A stretch of DNA of 64,000 nucleotides. Origin: Cyrtodaria siliqua (lineage: Eukaryota; Mollusca; Bivalvia; Adapedonta; Hiatellidae). Position 1 is the stretch's first letter; every line of letters begins with the position of its first letter. The notes beneath the pieces are model-generated. The model was not told the origin of the DNA. It did not search any database and saw only the letters and a program-made list of their open reading frames with translations. A program made the position numbers and the translations under genes. The stretch lies in NCBI GenBank assembly GCA_037043455.1, contig JAWPHD010005593.1, forward strand, positions 1 through 64,000. Direction: 5' to 3'. Below, piece after piece: positions 33,865 through 46,147 of this stretch.

Positions 33865-35775
33865 CAAATATAGAGCCTTCATTAGCTCTACTGGCCGTCT
33901 CGTTAAGACGATATAGGGCCTTCATTTTTCATCCAATCTTTACCAAACTTTAACAGGTTGTTAGTATCAATGAAAGCTCGGAAAAGTTCGAAAACCAGCC
34001 CGATCGGAATAATTTCACCCTTATGGCCCTTGTTTTGCTGAAAAATGCCATATTAAGCCTTGTGAACACTCTAGCACCTTCATTTATTATTTGATATTTA
34101 TAAAACTTGCACAGATTGTTAATATCAATGAAAGCTCGGACAAGTTCAAAATCAGCCAAATCGGATAAGTAACACCGGAGTTAAGGCCCTTGTTTTTTCT
34201 GAAAATTGCTATTTTCTGCCTTGTGAACGCTCTAGCACCTTCATTTATTATTTGATCATTACCAAACTTGCACAGATTGTTAATACTAGTTACAGCTTGA
34301 ACAAGTTCGAAAATCGGCTGAATTGGGTCAGTAACACTAGAGTTATGGCCCTTGTTTTTTCTGGAAAATGGCATTTTCTGCCTTGTGAACACTCTAGCAC
34401 CTTCATTTATTATTTGATCTTTACCAAGCTTGCATAGATTGTTAATTTCAATGAAAGCTCAAACAAGTTTGAAAACCAGCTAAATCGGATCAGTAACCAG
34501 TCTGCGAAATAAACACATAGTCCGAGCCCGAAGCTCTAACTTTTTCGTACGGACTATCAAACTGTTACAAATACATAGTCCGGTCGGACCATTAGATAAA
34601 AAAGTTATTGTAAGCTTTACGTGAGATGGAATGTCAGACTACACCGGGGAGGAGTATGAAAGCCTGTACATTAGGACTTCGATATAAATTGTTGATATTA
34701 TTTATGTAGCTCGTCCTTGTGTTATTTTGATTTTCTTTTCCAACTAGTTGGTTCTTAAGTTTCTGACTATGAAATTCCGTTTTGGACTATACCATTTTCC
34801 AAGAAAGGAAGGACTGTAAGGCTAAAAACTTTTTTGTGCAGACTGAGTAACACCGGAGTTACGGTCCTTGTTTTTTCTGAAAAATGCTATTTTCTGCCTT
34901 GTGAACACTCTAGGGCTTTCAATATTAATCGGATCTTTACTTAACTTTGCCAGTGTCTTTATATCAATCAAAGCTCGAACAAGTTTAAAAACCGGCAAGA
35001 TCGAAATAATTTCAACGGAGTTATGGCCCTTGTTTTGCTGAAAAATGCCATATTAAGCCTTGTGAACACTCTAGCACCTTCATTTATTATTTGATCTTTA
35101 CCAAACTTGCACAGATTGTTAATATCAATAGGGGCTCGGAAAAGTTTGAAAACCAACTAGATCGGACCATTAACAGCGGAGTTATTGCCCTTGATTTAGT
35201 TAAAAATGCTATATTTTGCCTCGTTAAGACTTTATTTTTTATCCGATCTTTACCAAACTTTATCAGATTTTTAATGTCAATAAAAGCTCGTCAAGTTCGA
35301 AAACCAGACAGATCGGACCAGTAACAGCGGAGTTATGGCCCTTGATTTTGTTAAAAATGCTATAATTTGCCTCGTCCTACGATAGGGCCTTCATTTTGCA
35401 TCTGATCTTTGCCAAACTTTACCAGATTTTATGCCTTTTTTTTTATATTATAGATATATATATATTTATATATATTTTTTTATTTTTTTTTAGCTCTATG
35501 TTGGACCAGTCGGACCAGAAATAGGAGTTATGGCTCTCGATTTAGTTAAAAATGCTATATTTTGCCTCGTTAATATGGTAGGTCCTTCATTTTTCATCTG
35601 ATCTTTACCAAACTTTACCAGATTCTTTAGTTATGGCCCTTGATTTAGTTGATAAGCTGTATTTTGCCCAAAACCTTAAAAAAAACGTAAATGGCAGTCT
35701 CTCGCTTCATTGATGTTATAAGAGCCATGTTAGCCAGAAGAGCGTCCACAGGCCCTCTTGGGCCTCTTGTTTCTC
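33865..35775 (+). repeat. Tandem arrays of family D (second locus)
   Basis: About nine monomers. One subtype has 'cttgtgaacactctagcacc' and 'cttgttttttctgaaaaatg'; the second is the 'ctcgttaagacgatagggcc' subtype. An unrelated ~350-bp insert lies at about 34500-34845. The array ends with the block 'cactcgcttcattgatgtta', 'agcgtccacaggccctct' and 'tgggcctcttgtttc', also found at 18345 and 30850. Confidence 0.9.
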
Positions 35776-36779
35776 AAACATTTTTGAATTGATTGGTCCC
35801 CAACTCCATGTGCCCATAACAACTGATTACCTTATGTCCTTCTGTATCACACATTGTTGATGCCTAATTTATTACAGAATATGGTATTTTATTTAACTTA
35901 GAATTGTTCACTCTATAATGAACTTCATGTGGATTTCACTTTAACACTTTTCATGGATTGTTGTTACACTTGACATACAGTTCATCACACGTGATGATAT
36001 GATGTGTCTCTGTAGCACGCCAATTACGAATACTCGATAATTCCGAATTATCGACACGCCATTTGCGAATTCGTAAATGGCCCCTCCAATTACGAATAAT
36101 TTTCAAATAACGTCTTTCTCGGGTTGTAAGTGTTAAATTTATAAAAAATAACGGTATTCAAACTAAGTACCATGAATATTTATATATTAGACCGGAAAAA
36201 CACAACAAAACGGGAGAAATGTGCCAGTTTAGTATCCTGCGGTTTTTGCATAATTTCTTTGTTTTGTTTTTTCCTCGTGGTTATATTATGTCATAATGAT
36301 CGATATATTATGATTATTTAAACTCTTTATTTACCATATCATTTGTTTAAATAAAAAAAGTAATATATGTAGTCTTATGTGTTTGCATTACATGCTGTTT
36401 ATAAGCCGCTTAAAATATCAACAGGGAAATCTCAAATTTACGTTCTCCGTGATATTTTCTAAACAGGGACAAGATGTCGCATCAAGTTCGTCAACCTCAT
36501 AAACAGAATAAATATATAAGTACCTAATGTTATGAAAAAGAATGAATGGATTATGTTTGTTCAATTCTTAATCAGAGAAGTAATACCACACATCGTATCT
36601 AAAAGTCAAATTGATATCAAATTGCACTTATTCCACATCACCGTCACCGGAGGCCAGAACTTATCATGGCCAACCAGTGATCGTAGGAACACCCTAGACA
36701 GCAATATACTGTGTAACTATAATATAGTTTTAACCTTTTAACTTATAAATACTCAAGACTACTGTTTTTGTCTGGGCAT
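35776..36779. other. No gene; short palindromic words near 36020-36110
   Basis: Around 36020-36110 the words ATTACGAAT, AATTCCGAATT and GCGAATTCG recur in both orientations ('ccaattacgaatactcg', 'aattccgaattatcg'). They resemble word arrays of the CCC-ended transposons, but no inverted end was found. The rest is AT-rich. Confidence 0.4.
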
Positions 36780-36961
36780 GAACAGATATATTATGTTTAT
36801 TGAAACCAACCTATGCTTTTGCTCGAAAACATAGTATAAATGCCATAAATATAAGTTAGTTGATCATTATCCTAGTTTCTCGAAGGTTATGTTCGATAAC
36901 TATTTTCGCTTGGTTTATCGAAACTTATAAAAACTATACTTTCGCTTGAAAACCTAGGTTA
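36780..36961 (+). repeat. ~125-bp word-rich repeat split by the 36.96-kb transposon
   Basis: Units with 'ttttgctcgaaaacatag', 'atggccataaacataggtta', 'gattatcctagtttt' and 'ggtttatcgaaactaacct' occur here and resume at 40686-40960. The unit boundary GAAAACATAG-TAATGGCC at about 40810 gives the empty-site sequence for the transposon insertion. Confidence 0.75.
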
Positions 36962-37129
36962 CCCGTCTCTATAATTTCCACGTAATTCCGAATTAAGTCT
37001 GCGGAATAAATTCAGAATTCCAATCTTTGGAGTAATGGACAGAAGTTTTACTAGAAAATAAGTCGGACTTCGAAAATAAATAATAAAGAATTTCCACGAA
37101 TAAATTCATTTTTGACTTTCCGATAAAGT

Positions 37130-37365
37130 CTTCGGCTTTCCGATATCTTTGGAAAAAATTTGTCCAAAAATGTGTTTCTTCGGAAAATATTTGGACATCG
37201 GCAATAGTTCGGCTAAAACTCAGACAAAAGCATTTTCTCTGGAAAACATTTGGACGTCTGGTATTTCCTTTGGAAAATATTCGGACATCGGCATTTCCTT
37301 CTGGAAACATTCGGACATCGGTATTGTTTTTTGAAAATATTTGGACATCGGCATTTCTTCGTAAC
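37130..37365. repeat. Short tandem words of the 36.96-kb transposon
   Basis: Six or so ~30-bp units of the form 'ttcggaaaatattcggacat' + 'cggcatttcc'. The same words, in both orientations, fill the right end at 40465-40680 ('attcggaatttttttccgaa'). Confidence 0.85.
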
Positions 37366-37489
37366 TTGAATATTGCAATTCTGTTGCGGAAATTATTCCA
37401 ATTGATGCTAGATTTCCAGAATAATTTGAAATTTCAGATAATCTGATTTTCTTCGGTAAAAAGTTCGCTTTCAAATTTATGCAGAAGAA

Positions 37490-39000
37490 TTATCTGATTA
37501 ATAGAAAATAGAAAAGCAAATATGCAACCATGCAACCTTTCTGCTAAATAATACAACGGGACACGAAAGGACGGGACGCGAAATAAATTAGTGGAGTGTA
37601 ACCTTATAAGGTATTAAAATTCATAGTGTGTAACTTTATGAAGTGTTCATTATGTATGTTCAAATCATAAAAAATATGAACAAATAATTAAAAAACTTAG
37701 TAAAATCGTGTGTAAAAATTAGTGGAGTGTAATCGTATGAAGTTTGTATAATTAGTGGAATGTAACCTTATGTGGTTCACATGATGTATTTTCACAAAAT
37801 ACCAAAAAGGAAAAGCAATATGCAACCATGCAACCATTATTTTATTAAATAATGCAATGGGAAGCAATGCGACACAACGTAAATTCGTGGAGTGTAACCT
37901 TATGAGGTCTTAAAATTTGTAGTGTATAACTTTATCAGGTTATTATTACGTATTTTCACATCATAAAAAAAGAAGAAAAAAAATATGCAACCATTATCTG
38001 TTAAATAACGGGACAAATAATTAAAAACTAAGTGCAATCTTATGTAAAAAATAGTGGTGTGTAACCTTATGAAGTCTTGTAATTAGTGGAATGTCACCGT
38101 ATGTGGTTTTCAAAATGTTTTTTCACATCATACATGTAACAAAAATGAAAAGCAAATATGCAACCATGTAACTATTATGTGTTAAATAATAAAAGGTGGC
38201 GCGATGCGCCATAAATTAGTGGAATGTAACCTTATGAGGTCTTAAAATTAGTAGTGTGTGACTTTATGAAGATTTCATTATGTATTTCAAATCATAAAAA
38301 AAGAAAAAGAAAATATGAAACCATTATCTGTTAAATAACAGGAGAAATAATTAAAAACAGTGGAATCATATGTAAAAATTAGTGGAGTGTTACCTTATGA
38401 AATCTGTATAATTAGTAGAATGTAACCTTATGTGGTTCTCATAATGTATTTTCACAAAATACCAAAAAGGGAAAGCAAATATGCAACCATGCAACCACTA
38501 TTTGTTAAATAATGCAACGGGAAGCGACGTGACACAACGTAAATTAGTGGTTTTTAACCTTATGAGGTCTTACAATTAGTAGTGCATAACTTTATGAGGT
38601 TATTGTTACATATTTTTCGCATCATAAAAGATGAAAAAGAACATATGCAATTACTATCTGTTAAATAACAGGACAAATAATTAAAAACTTTGCGGCCCGC
38701 CCGTGCATGAAAATTGCCCGGAGGGGCACCTGGGGTCTTCCTCCACCAATGGAAGCTGGAAAGTCGCCATATGATCTTAGCTGTTGGTGCGACTATAAAA
38801 TCCAATTCAATCAATTAAAAACTTTGCGAAATCTTGTGTAAAAGTTAGTGGAGTGTAACCTTATGAAGCCTGTATAATTAGTGGAATGTAACCTTATGTG
38901 GGTTTCATAACGTATTTTCACATCATACCAAAAATTAGAAGCAAATATGCAACCATGTCACTATTATCTGTTAAATAATAAAACGCGACGCGACAAAATG
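37490..39000 (+). repeat. ~320-bp satellite array (family I) inside the transposon
   Basis: Four to five units, each with paired half-units: 'aatatgcaaccatgcaacca', 'gttaaataatgcaacgggaa', 'ttagtggagtgtaaccttat', 'gaggtcttaaaattagtagt' and 'aacgggacaaataattaaaa'. A SINE interrupts the last full unit. Non-coding. Confidence 0.9.
38695..38812 (+). mobile_element. Truncated SINE with 16-bp target duplication
   Basis: The 118-bp insert ends 'gttggtgcgactataaaatc' and 'caattcaatc'. AATTAAAAACTTTGCG flanks it at 38679-38694 and 38813-38828. It belongs to the family seen at 50955-51175 (minus), with tails near 640 and 41540. The 5' head is missing. Confidence 0.92.
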
Positions 39001-39370
39001 ATTCCTATATAGTCCCCGCTTCGACCCACTTCTTCGAAGCGGAGGTATAATAATACTTACTTTAATGGTATCCTCCATGAATAACGTACATTTATATCCT
39101 TGTTTTATAAGTTAATGTATCACTCCCAAATAAATACGACAGAACTTTTTGTATAAACACACTGCGTTTGTGTTTGAATATAGAAGCACCAGTTTCATTG
39201 GCTAATGAGTCACATAACTGTAACACAGCCAGCCTATAAAGTCTTAATTTGTGATCAGAATAAGATATTAGCATATGGATATCATAAATTCATTAGTATG
39301 AGTGTTGGATGTCTGTATGAATTAGCTAATCTCAAGTATTCATGATCAATGGGTTAAAAGTGTAAAAAGT

Positions 39371-39570
39371 GGAGCGCTGTGGTCTAATGGTATACAGTTG
39401 GACCCATGATCGCGAAGTCATGGGTTCGATCCCCACCATTGCGTCATATGCGTTGTTTCTCTGAGCAAGACACTTAAACTGCAATTGCTTAGTACTGGTT
39501 CTACCCAGGAAGACAGTGATTCAAATAAGGTTCATAGAGCTTCCGTTAAATCCATGTAAAATAAATAAGT
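39371..39570 (+). mobile_element. tRNA-derived SINE (second family)
   Basis: A-box TGGTCTAATGG (39380-39390) and B-box GGTTCGATCCC (39423-39433) are at the right spacing. The anticodon-like stem CATGA/TCATG has an 8-nt loop and the acceptor arms do not pair, so this is not a working tRNA. A body with 'ctctgagcaagacacttaa' follows, then an A-rich tail. Confidence 0.85.
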
Positions 39571-40222
39571 TTAAACTAAAAATGAATCATGAATATAATT
39601 TAGTACTATCTGGGAGTAAGATTTTTTAAATGCTTACTGCAAATAAGCACTTACAATATATTCAATTATTTTAGACGGACATGAACTAATTAAAAACAAT
39701 TGTAGTGCTTATTTGCATATAGCATAGTCAGGGTTTTTATATTATAGTACATTATAGTATTAAAAACCGTTATAGTGTAGAATTTCTATGTATTAAAAAG
39801 AAAATATCCAACTATCACAAAAAAATTGACCGTCATATATGGCCTAAAATGTGCTACAAATTACGTAAAACAATTTATTTTATGCTTAACAGTGAAATAG
39901 TGGGGGGGTTTTATCAATCATTGTCAAAAACAATTTTTTTTAATTTGTCTAGAAAATAACAGTTTAATATTTATCATTTGACTGTACCTAGTCTAACTAA
40001 GAAAATGAGTTATAGATTTTAAAACTCAGGTCAAGTATTTCAGAATTGTTGTCATTTAGTGAAAAATGTCAGATGGTCATTTTTGCAAAACTACCAGTTG
40101 CTATAAAAGTTATATCATTGGACTGGAAATAACTTAACTAAAAAAATGAGTCGTAGATTCGCATTCGAGAAAATATATAGTTTTCTCACTTCTCGATGAA
40201 ATAAAATCTATTTTGTTAGAGT

Positions 40223-40304
40223 AGAGCACACATTGCATAACAATTTCTAAGTTAAAATTACCTAGAGCACACACTGCATAACAATTTCTAAGTTAAAATT
40301 ACCT
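40223..40304 (+). repeat. 41-bp tandem duplication
   Basis: 'tagagcacacattgcataac' + 'aatttctaagttaaaattac' occurs twice in a row with one difference. Confidence 0.9.
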
Positions 40305-40960
40305 GTCACGAATCAGAGTCAATTTCACATTAAATAAAATGTTAAAATTCATATTGATGTATACGCATTACGAAATACATCGATGTCACTGCAAATGTTT
40401 CATTCAAAAAAAATAATTGTGCTAAAAAATTACCAGTGCTAAAAAATTAAAAGTTCTTCATGTTCTTTTCAGAATCAAAAAATGACTATGGCACATTGAA
40501 ACACATTCCGAATGAAAATTATTGTAATGTCCGCGGAAAATATTGCGAAGTCCTACAGATATTGCGAAAAAATATGTGTATTTCCAAATTCGGAATTTTT
40601 TTCCGAACATTTCATGCGATTTTCGATATATTTCCACAGATATCTTCGAAATTCCGATTCTGACATCGGAAATTCTACAGACGGGTAATGGCCATAAACA
40701 TAGGTTAATTGATTGATTATCCTAGTTTTCCACCATTACGTTTGATAACTAGCTAAACTAACCTATGCTTTCACTCGGTTTATCGAAACTAACCTACATT
40801 TTTGCTCGAAAACATAGTAATGGCCATAAACATAGGTAAATTGATCGCTTATCCTGTTTTTTTACCATTTAACTTAGATAACTGGATTTATCAAAACTAA
40901 CGTATACTTTTGCTCAAAAACAGAATAACGACCACAAACATTGCTCGGGATGTTTTTATA

Positions 40961-43900
40961 TCTATAATTACCACATTCAAAAAGGGACAGAGGACAATTT
41001 TTGAAGTTTTTATTAAGAATTAATAACGCACCTCAGTTTAGTAATCCAGTATTATTTTGAGTTTAAACCTGCTTGCATATATCTAAATCTAGGTAAAAAC
41101 ACTTGGGATTTGTAAATTTTTTCTTTGTTATTTTACCATAGGATTAAATATATTATTGGTTCAATATGATCAACATCTATTAAAATGCCGAAACAATTTG
41201 CTTTGAACTATTGAAATATTGATAATGATTTGCAAATATGCAAGTCAAGTTGAAAAACTAAAGGGATGCCGTAATTTAAACAAAATAAAGATTTATTTAA
41301 CATTCAAACACTGTAACACAAAATGCAATCATGTGTGCCTAGCCTTTGAACTTGCCAAGATATTAACTGCTGGGGATTAACAAACAAGACAATTTATAAT
41401 ATAAATTGACAGGGTTATTTATTTTATCTATAAAATTGTAATTTGCATTGCAATATGGATATGATATTGCAGATGTGTATCTCAACTTGATAACTACTGC
41501 TGTGCACAGAGTCGAAGCAAGATACAAGTTAAATGAATTGAATTGCATTGGGGTTTTAAGGCACACCAACATATGAAAAGGTTATATGGCGCCTAACAGG
41601 CATGAACATGCCAGGCTCATCTTCCATGTACATCGAGATAAAATATGGAAAATGGGCCTAGAACCTTCTCACCCTGAACTGCATAGTTGCTACAAATTCT
41701 ATCGTAGAAACTCCATTTATGCTGGAGCCATGTTTATTGTTTTTCTGTCACTGCTCTTTTGATGCGAGTAAGATAGCACCTGAAACAATGCAGGGATCAT
41801 GATGAAGACCTTTAATGAACATGAACAAAAAATGATAAAATGAACATGAATTTGGGGGGATTCTACCCCTCTGCCTACCCCTCCAAAGGGATCTGCAGTG
41901 GCCCTCTTCTTTGCCTCGTGACCAAACGGGGGCCCCCGGGAACCACACGGGGCCCAAGTTAAATGAGCTAGTCAAAATAAATACCTTTATATATATATAT
42001 ATATATATATATAACAAGATATCATCTATTGAACATATAATTAAAATCTATTAAATATACATAAATATAAAACAGATACTTCATAACAATTTTATGTATT
42101 TGCTTTTTATGGGGTTGGTTGAGATAAAATTAATGTTACATGTACATGATGTAATTCATAAATTATATGCAATAGAGAGGGGAGTGAGGACAGAGTATGT
42201 TCTGGCTCCCAAAGTGTCCATCCGGAAATTTTATAGTCATGAAATAGCAATTGACATAGAAAAGTAGCCTTTATTGTTTATTAAAGAGGGACAACTGCCA
42301 ATCTTGAACATTTATTAGCATTAGCACCTTGTTTTTTTATGCAGTATCACATGCTTGCATATAATTAAAAAGACATACAGCAATTTTGAAATTTTTATCA
42401 AGCATTAAAATTTGCATCTTGCTTTATTAATCCAGTAATATTTTAACTTTACACCTGATTGCATATAATTAAATGAAATTTTCAACTTTCTCTTCTTATT
42501 CTACTATAGGTTTAAATATAATATTGGAATGCCGCTAGTTTTTAAAAATTCAAGACTGCCTGGTGTCCCTTTAAATTCAATTTTGAGTTTTTCTTTTATA
42601 TTTGTTTTCTCTGCAAGAGGTAATAAATAAATTAAAAACAGTGGAATCATATGTAAAAATTAAATAAATTATAAGTGCAATAACAAGCAGATCTAATGCT
42701 TTGAAAGTTATTAGCCACAATTACAATCATTGGTAAATTATAAGTTGAGTTCCAGGTTACATTTTTTTTCAAAGGGAAATAATTCAAACAGTATAATTCA
42801 GGGAGTTATGGTCCTTTATAAGATGTTTTTTTTTTGGATCATGCTGAAGATGTTTTTCATTGTTGTAGACCTTATACCTTGCAAAAAATTAACAGACATT
42901 CAGACGAACGAACAGACTGACAAACGGTAAATGTCACAACATAATACGTGCCTACGGGAGTATAGCAATTAGTTACATGCGAACTCGATTTGCTTCGAGC
43001 TTTTTAAATAAATATTAACATTGATATCCAATATGGAAGTTATGAAAAAATAATGACACTATAAGTTTTTAAAAAATCCAAGATTTTAAAAATATGTGTG
43101 GCAAGTAAAACAAATTATATGAAAAAAGTTTATCAAAAATGGAAAATATTCAGTTGACCCTGAACCCCGAACATATGAACATTCTGATGCTACTGCAAAT
43201 AAAAGGACTTGAATGTGTCCTAAATATTACTAATGGTTACAAAAATCTCACTCAAATACTTCTTTGATGATAGTAAGCATGATAAATAGTTAACAAACAC
43301 CCAAACAATTCAAATATCGGCAATATAACTATTGAAATTTTGCTTGTAGAGTTTGTAAAAATACGTTTCCTTCAGCAGGATTTTTTATAAACCAAGGCCC
43401 ACAGAATTGCCTTTTAATGTTTTATGTTTGTTTTTATAAAAATAATTCAATTATATTTTTTACTCTGCTAAAATATTTGTATGTAAATTAATTGAAAAAA
43501 GTGTAGATTGTTGTTCTCAAATTATTTACCATCCCAGGAACATACTGATGGCATAACAGTTATCAAGTCATAACCTGAAACAGTATGAATTAATATAATT
43601 CAACTTCAAATACAATTACAATAAAGTCAATAGCTTCAAAAATGTCATTTGTTTGAACTTGAATTTGCAAAGAAAGACTAATACTATACATATGCAGAAA
43701 AGCTGTGTTGTTCTGCCTCTGCCCAAATTAATTTAGAAACATTATCTTCATATTAAACAAATAAGTAACTTAAACTATGACCAAAATCAGCAATTTGTTT
43801 TGTTCATACACAATATAAAACTAGAACCATTATTATTTGTTGTACTATAAGCCTGTGCTTGTATTGTCAATTAAATAGTATATATATGATGATGTTCCAG

Positions 43901-43979
43901 GTGTGCTACCTGGCAGTGATATTTCGATACTGTCCGAAAATGACTACACTACACTTTTAAGTCCGGTTGGCATTTAGAT
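40961..43979. other. Mostly AT-rich sequence, no gene; SINE tail and (TA)n
   Basis: A SINE-like tail lies near 41537-41580 ('gaattgcattggggttttaa'). A GC-rich stretch with a GGGGGCCCCC palindrome lies near 41875-41955. A (TA)14 run lies at 41985-42013. From 42180 to 43900 I see no gene. The 3' UTR of the candidate minus-strand gene would lie just left of 43980. Confidence 0.45.
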
Positions 43980-44057
43980 CTAGTGTTTCATCCACATGGT
44001 GAATTCCGCTTGTACCCGAGATATGCCTTGCTGTATCATAGCAACCTCTACTGCCAG
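43980..44057 (-). CDS. Possible last exon of a minus-strand gene
   Basis: On the minus strand a tatttgcag acceptor opens a frame of 25 codons to TAG: LAVEVAMIQQGISRVQAEFT then MWMKH. It has an amphipathic-helix look. It joins in phase 0 to the 45-bp exon 45797-45841 (IHVLKVFVEKNIPSP). A competing frame is also open (AGSRGCYDTARHISGTSGIH, on to a later TAA), and that one joins to 45797-45841 in another phase (YSCSQGLRGKKYSKPG). I recognise neither, and the true frame is undecided. The intron would contain the 34-bp minisatellite. Confidence 0.4.
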   Translation of the reverse strand: MAVEVAMIQQGISRVQAEFTMWMKH

Positions 44058-44109
44058 CTGCAAATAAGAACAAGAAATAAGAATCACATCTACTATAAGA
44101 ATTGCTATA

Positions 44110-45240
44110 CAAAATGGTTAGGGGCCTTTTTACATTATGCTAGATTGGTTCATCCATGACACTTACACTATAATTATAGATTGGTTCATCCACGACAGTT
44201 ACACTATTTAACAAGACTGGTTCTAACATGTCAGTGACTATTCTACTGGACTGTTTCATCCATTTCTTAACATTATTTTACTAGACTGGTTTATACATGT
44301 CAGTGACTATTCATCTGGACTGGTTCATCCATGTCAGTGACTGTTCTACTAGACTGGTTTATACATGTCAGTGACTATTCTATTGGACTGGTTCATCCAT
44401 GTCAGTAACATTATTCTACTAGACCGGTTTATACATGTCAGTAACTATTCTACTGGACTGGTTCATCCATGTCAGTGACTGTTCTACTAGACTGGTTTAT
44501 ACATGGCAGTGCTTATTCTACTGGACCGGTTCATACATGTCAGTGACTGTTCTACTAGACTGGTTTATACATGTCAGTAACTATTCTATTGGACCGGTTC
44601 ATCCATGTCAGTAACATTATTCTACTAGACCGGTTTATACATGTCAGTGACTATTCTACTGGACTGGTTCATCCATGTCAGTGACTGTTCTACTAGACTG
44701 GTTCATCCATGTCAGTGACCGTTCTACTAGACTGGTTTTACTGGACAGTGACTATCTACTGGACTGGTTCGTCCATGTCAGTGACTGTTTTACTAGACTG
44801 ATTCATCCATGTCAGTGACTGTTCTACTAGACTGGTTTGTACATGTCAGTGACTATTCTACTGGACTGGTTCATCCATGTCAGTTAAATTATTCTGCTGG
44901 GCTGGTTCATCCATGTCAGTTAATTTATTCTACTGGACTGGTTCATCCATGTCAGTGACTATTCTACTAGACTGGTTTATACGTCAGTGATTATTTTACT
45001 GAACTGGTTCATCCATGTCAGTAACATTATTCTACTAGACTGGTTTATACATGTCAGTGACTATTCTACTGGACTGGTTCATCCATGTCAGTTAAATTAT
45101 TCTGCTGGGCTGGTTCATCCATGTCAGTTAATTTATTCTACTGGACTGGTTCATCCATGTCAGTGACTGTTCTACTGGACTGGTTTATAAATGTCAGTGA
45201 CTATTTTATTATACTGGTTCATCAAACTATTTTACTAGAG
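44110..45240. repeat. 34-bp minisatellite (~33 copies)
   Basis: The unit is 'gactgttctactagactggt' + 'ttatacatgtcagt'. Two subtypes, one with 'ggttcatccatgtcagtgac' and one with 'ggtttatacatgtcag', tend to alternate, so the real unit is often a ~68-bp dimer. Some units are enlarged by 'aacattatt'. Open frames across it are by-products. Confidence 0.95.
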
Positions 45241-45796
45241 TTGTTTATCATTGCCAAATACACCATTTCATTAGAATAGACCTTGATCAAAACACATAAT
45301 CTATGGTGGTAGATTAAACCAAAATTAATCTAACAGAATACAGGCAGCAATGCATTTACACCACACAATTTTATCCCAACACTGGCAACCTATTTCTCAA
45401 TAACCAGTGACTTAATACAAAAATGTTGCTTTTTAATCCTTTTTTTGTCCAATATCTTTATTATCCATTCAATGGTTGAGTTATGGCTCAGACACAAAAC
45501 CGGGATATATGTACATATCTGTAAGTACAGATGGGATGGACAAGCCTAATGCTATATATGTATGTCATCTCCTCTAACTTGTTTAAATGGTGCATAAAAA
45601 GTACTTAGAAAGCAATAACTTGAAAACAATAGTTGGTTTAACACAACCTCATAACTAGCAAATTGTTTGCCTATAAATAAGGCTGGGTCATAAAATGACA
45701 ACCATATCATATCACCTTCAGTAAAATTTAAAAAAAAAAAAGAAGGCTGAGATTTTATACATGTAACAGCACTGAAAGTTGGTAAGACAGTCCTAC

Positions 45797-45841
45797 CGGG
45801 CTTGGAATATTTTTTTCCACGAAGACCTTGAGAACATGAAT
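45797..45841 (-). CDS. Possible 45-bp micro-exon of the minus-strand gene
   Basis: The acceptor 'ttctatttgcag' and donor CCCG|GTAGGA (minus strand) bound 45 bp with the frame IHVLKVFVEKNIPSP, in phase 0 with the exon at 43980-44057. Another frame (YSCSQGLRGKKYSKPG) is also open. The short length and unassigned protein keep confidence low. Confidence 0.38.
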
Positions 45842-45904
45842 CTGCAAATAGAAAAGATGGTTATTAAAAAAATATATTTATATATATAAAAAAAAGTTTT
45901 ATTG

Positions 45905-46116
45905 GACTGGCTACTATCAGGTGCCTAGTCACGAGCGCAAACCGATACTTACCTCCTTATATACTGGACATGCCTGGGCTCCCCCAGGAAGCCCATATTG
46001 ATGCCGGGCTTAGTGCAGATGTCCGATCGACATATTCACTCTGATAGTAAGACCCCGCCCTCAGACCCTGGCTTCCAAGTAACTGGATTACAGGAGCACG
46101 CCATCAACTCCCAGCC
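45905..46116 (-). pseudogene. 7SL (SRP) RNA retropseudogene with internal deletion
   Basis: Read on the minus strand from 46116, the 5' Alu-domain pattern is present (GATGGCGTGCTCCTGTAAT, then CCAGTTACTTGGAAGCC). It continues to the hallmark GCACTAAG..CGGCATCAATATGG of SRP RNA and a helix-6-like hairpin (GGGCTTCCTGGGGGAGCCC). AAGGAGG follows, and then the sequence jumps to the 3' closing strand (TTTGCGCTCGTGACTAGGCA, GATAGTAGCCAGTCC). The conserved helix-8 loop (GGAAAC..GGAGCAG) is missing, so 212 bp stand where ~300 are usual. AT-rich 'aaatatat' repeats on both sides may be a target duplication, and the 3' end is followed by AATAAAA. A dead retrocopy or founder of a 7SL-derived SINE is likely; a working SRP RNA is not. 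Confidence 0.85.
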
Positions 46117-46147
46117 AAATATATATATTTATTTTGTTTACTTAAGA

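Larger units (their letters stand above)
36962..40685. mobile_element. 3,724-bp DNA transposon with CCCGTCT inverted ends
   Basis: The left end is CCCGTCTCTATAATTTCC (36962-36979) and the right end, complemented, is CCCGTCTGTAGAATTTCC, 16 of 18 alike. TA is duplicated on both sides (36960-36961, 40686-40687), and an uninterrupted copy of the host repeat supports the join. Both ends are crowded with TTCGGAA/TTCCGAA words. The interior holds a ~320-bp satellite array and two SINEs. No transposase frame was found. Confidence 0.82.

Noticed and set aside
37490..38900. Possible CRISPR-like regular repeats
   Set aside because: Units are ~320 bp without unique spacers and the genome is eukaryotic; this is a satellite array.
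39371..39445. Functional tRNA gene
   Set aside because: A- and B-boxes are present but the acceptor stem does not pair and the anticodon loop has 8 nt; a SINE body follows.
45085..45279. Open frame with repeated SSMSV units
   Set aside because: Translation of the 34-bp minisatellite; no start context or domain.
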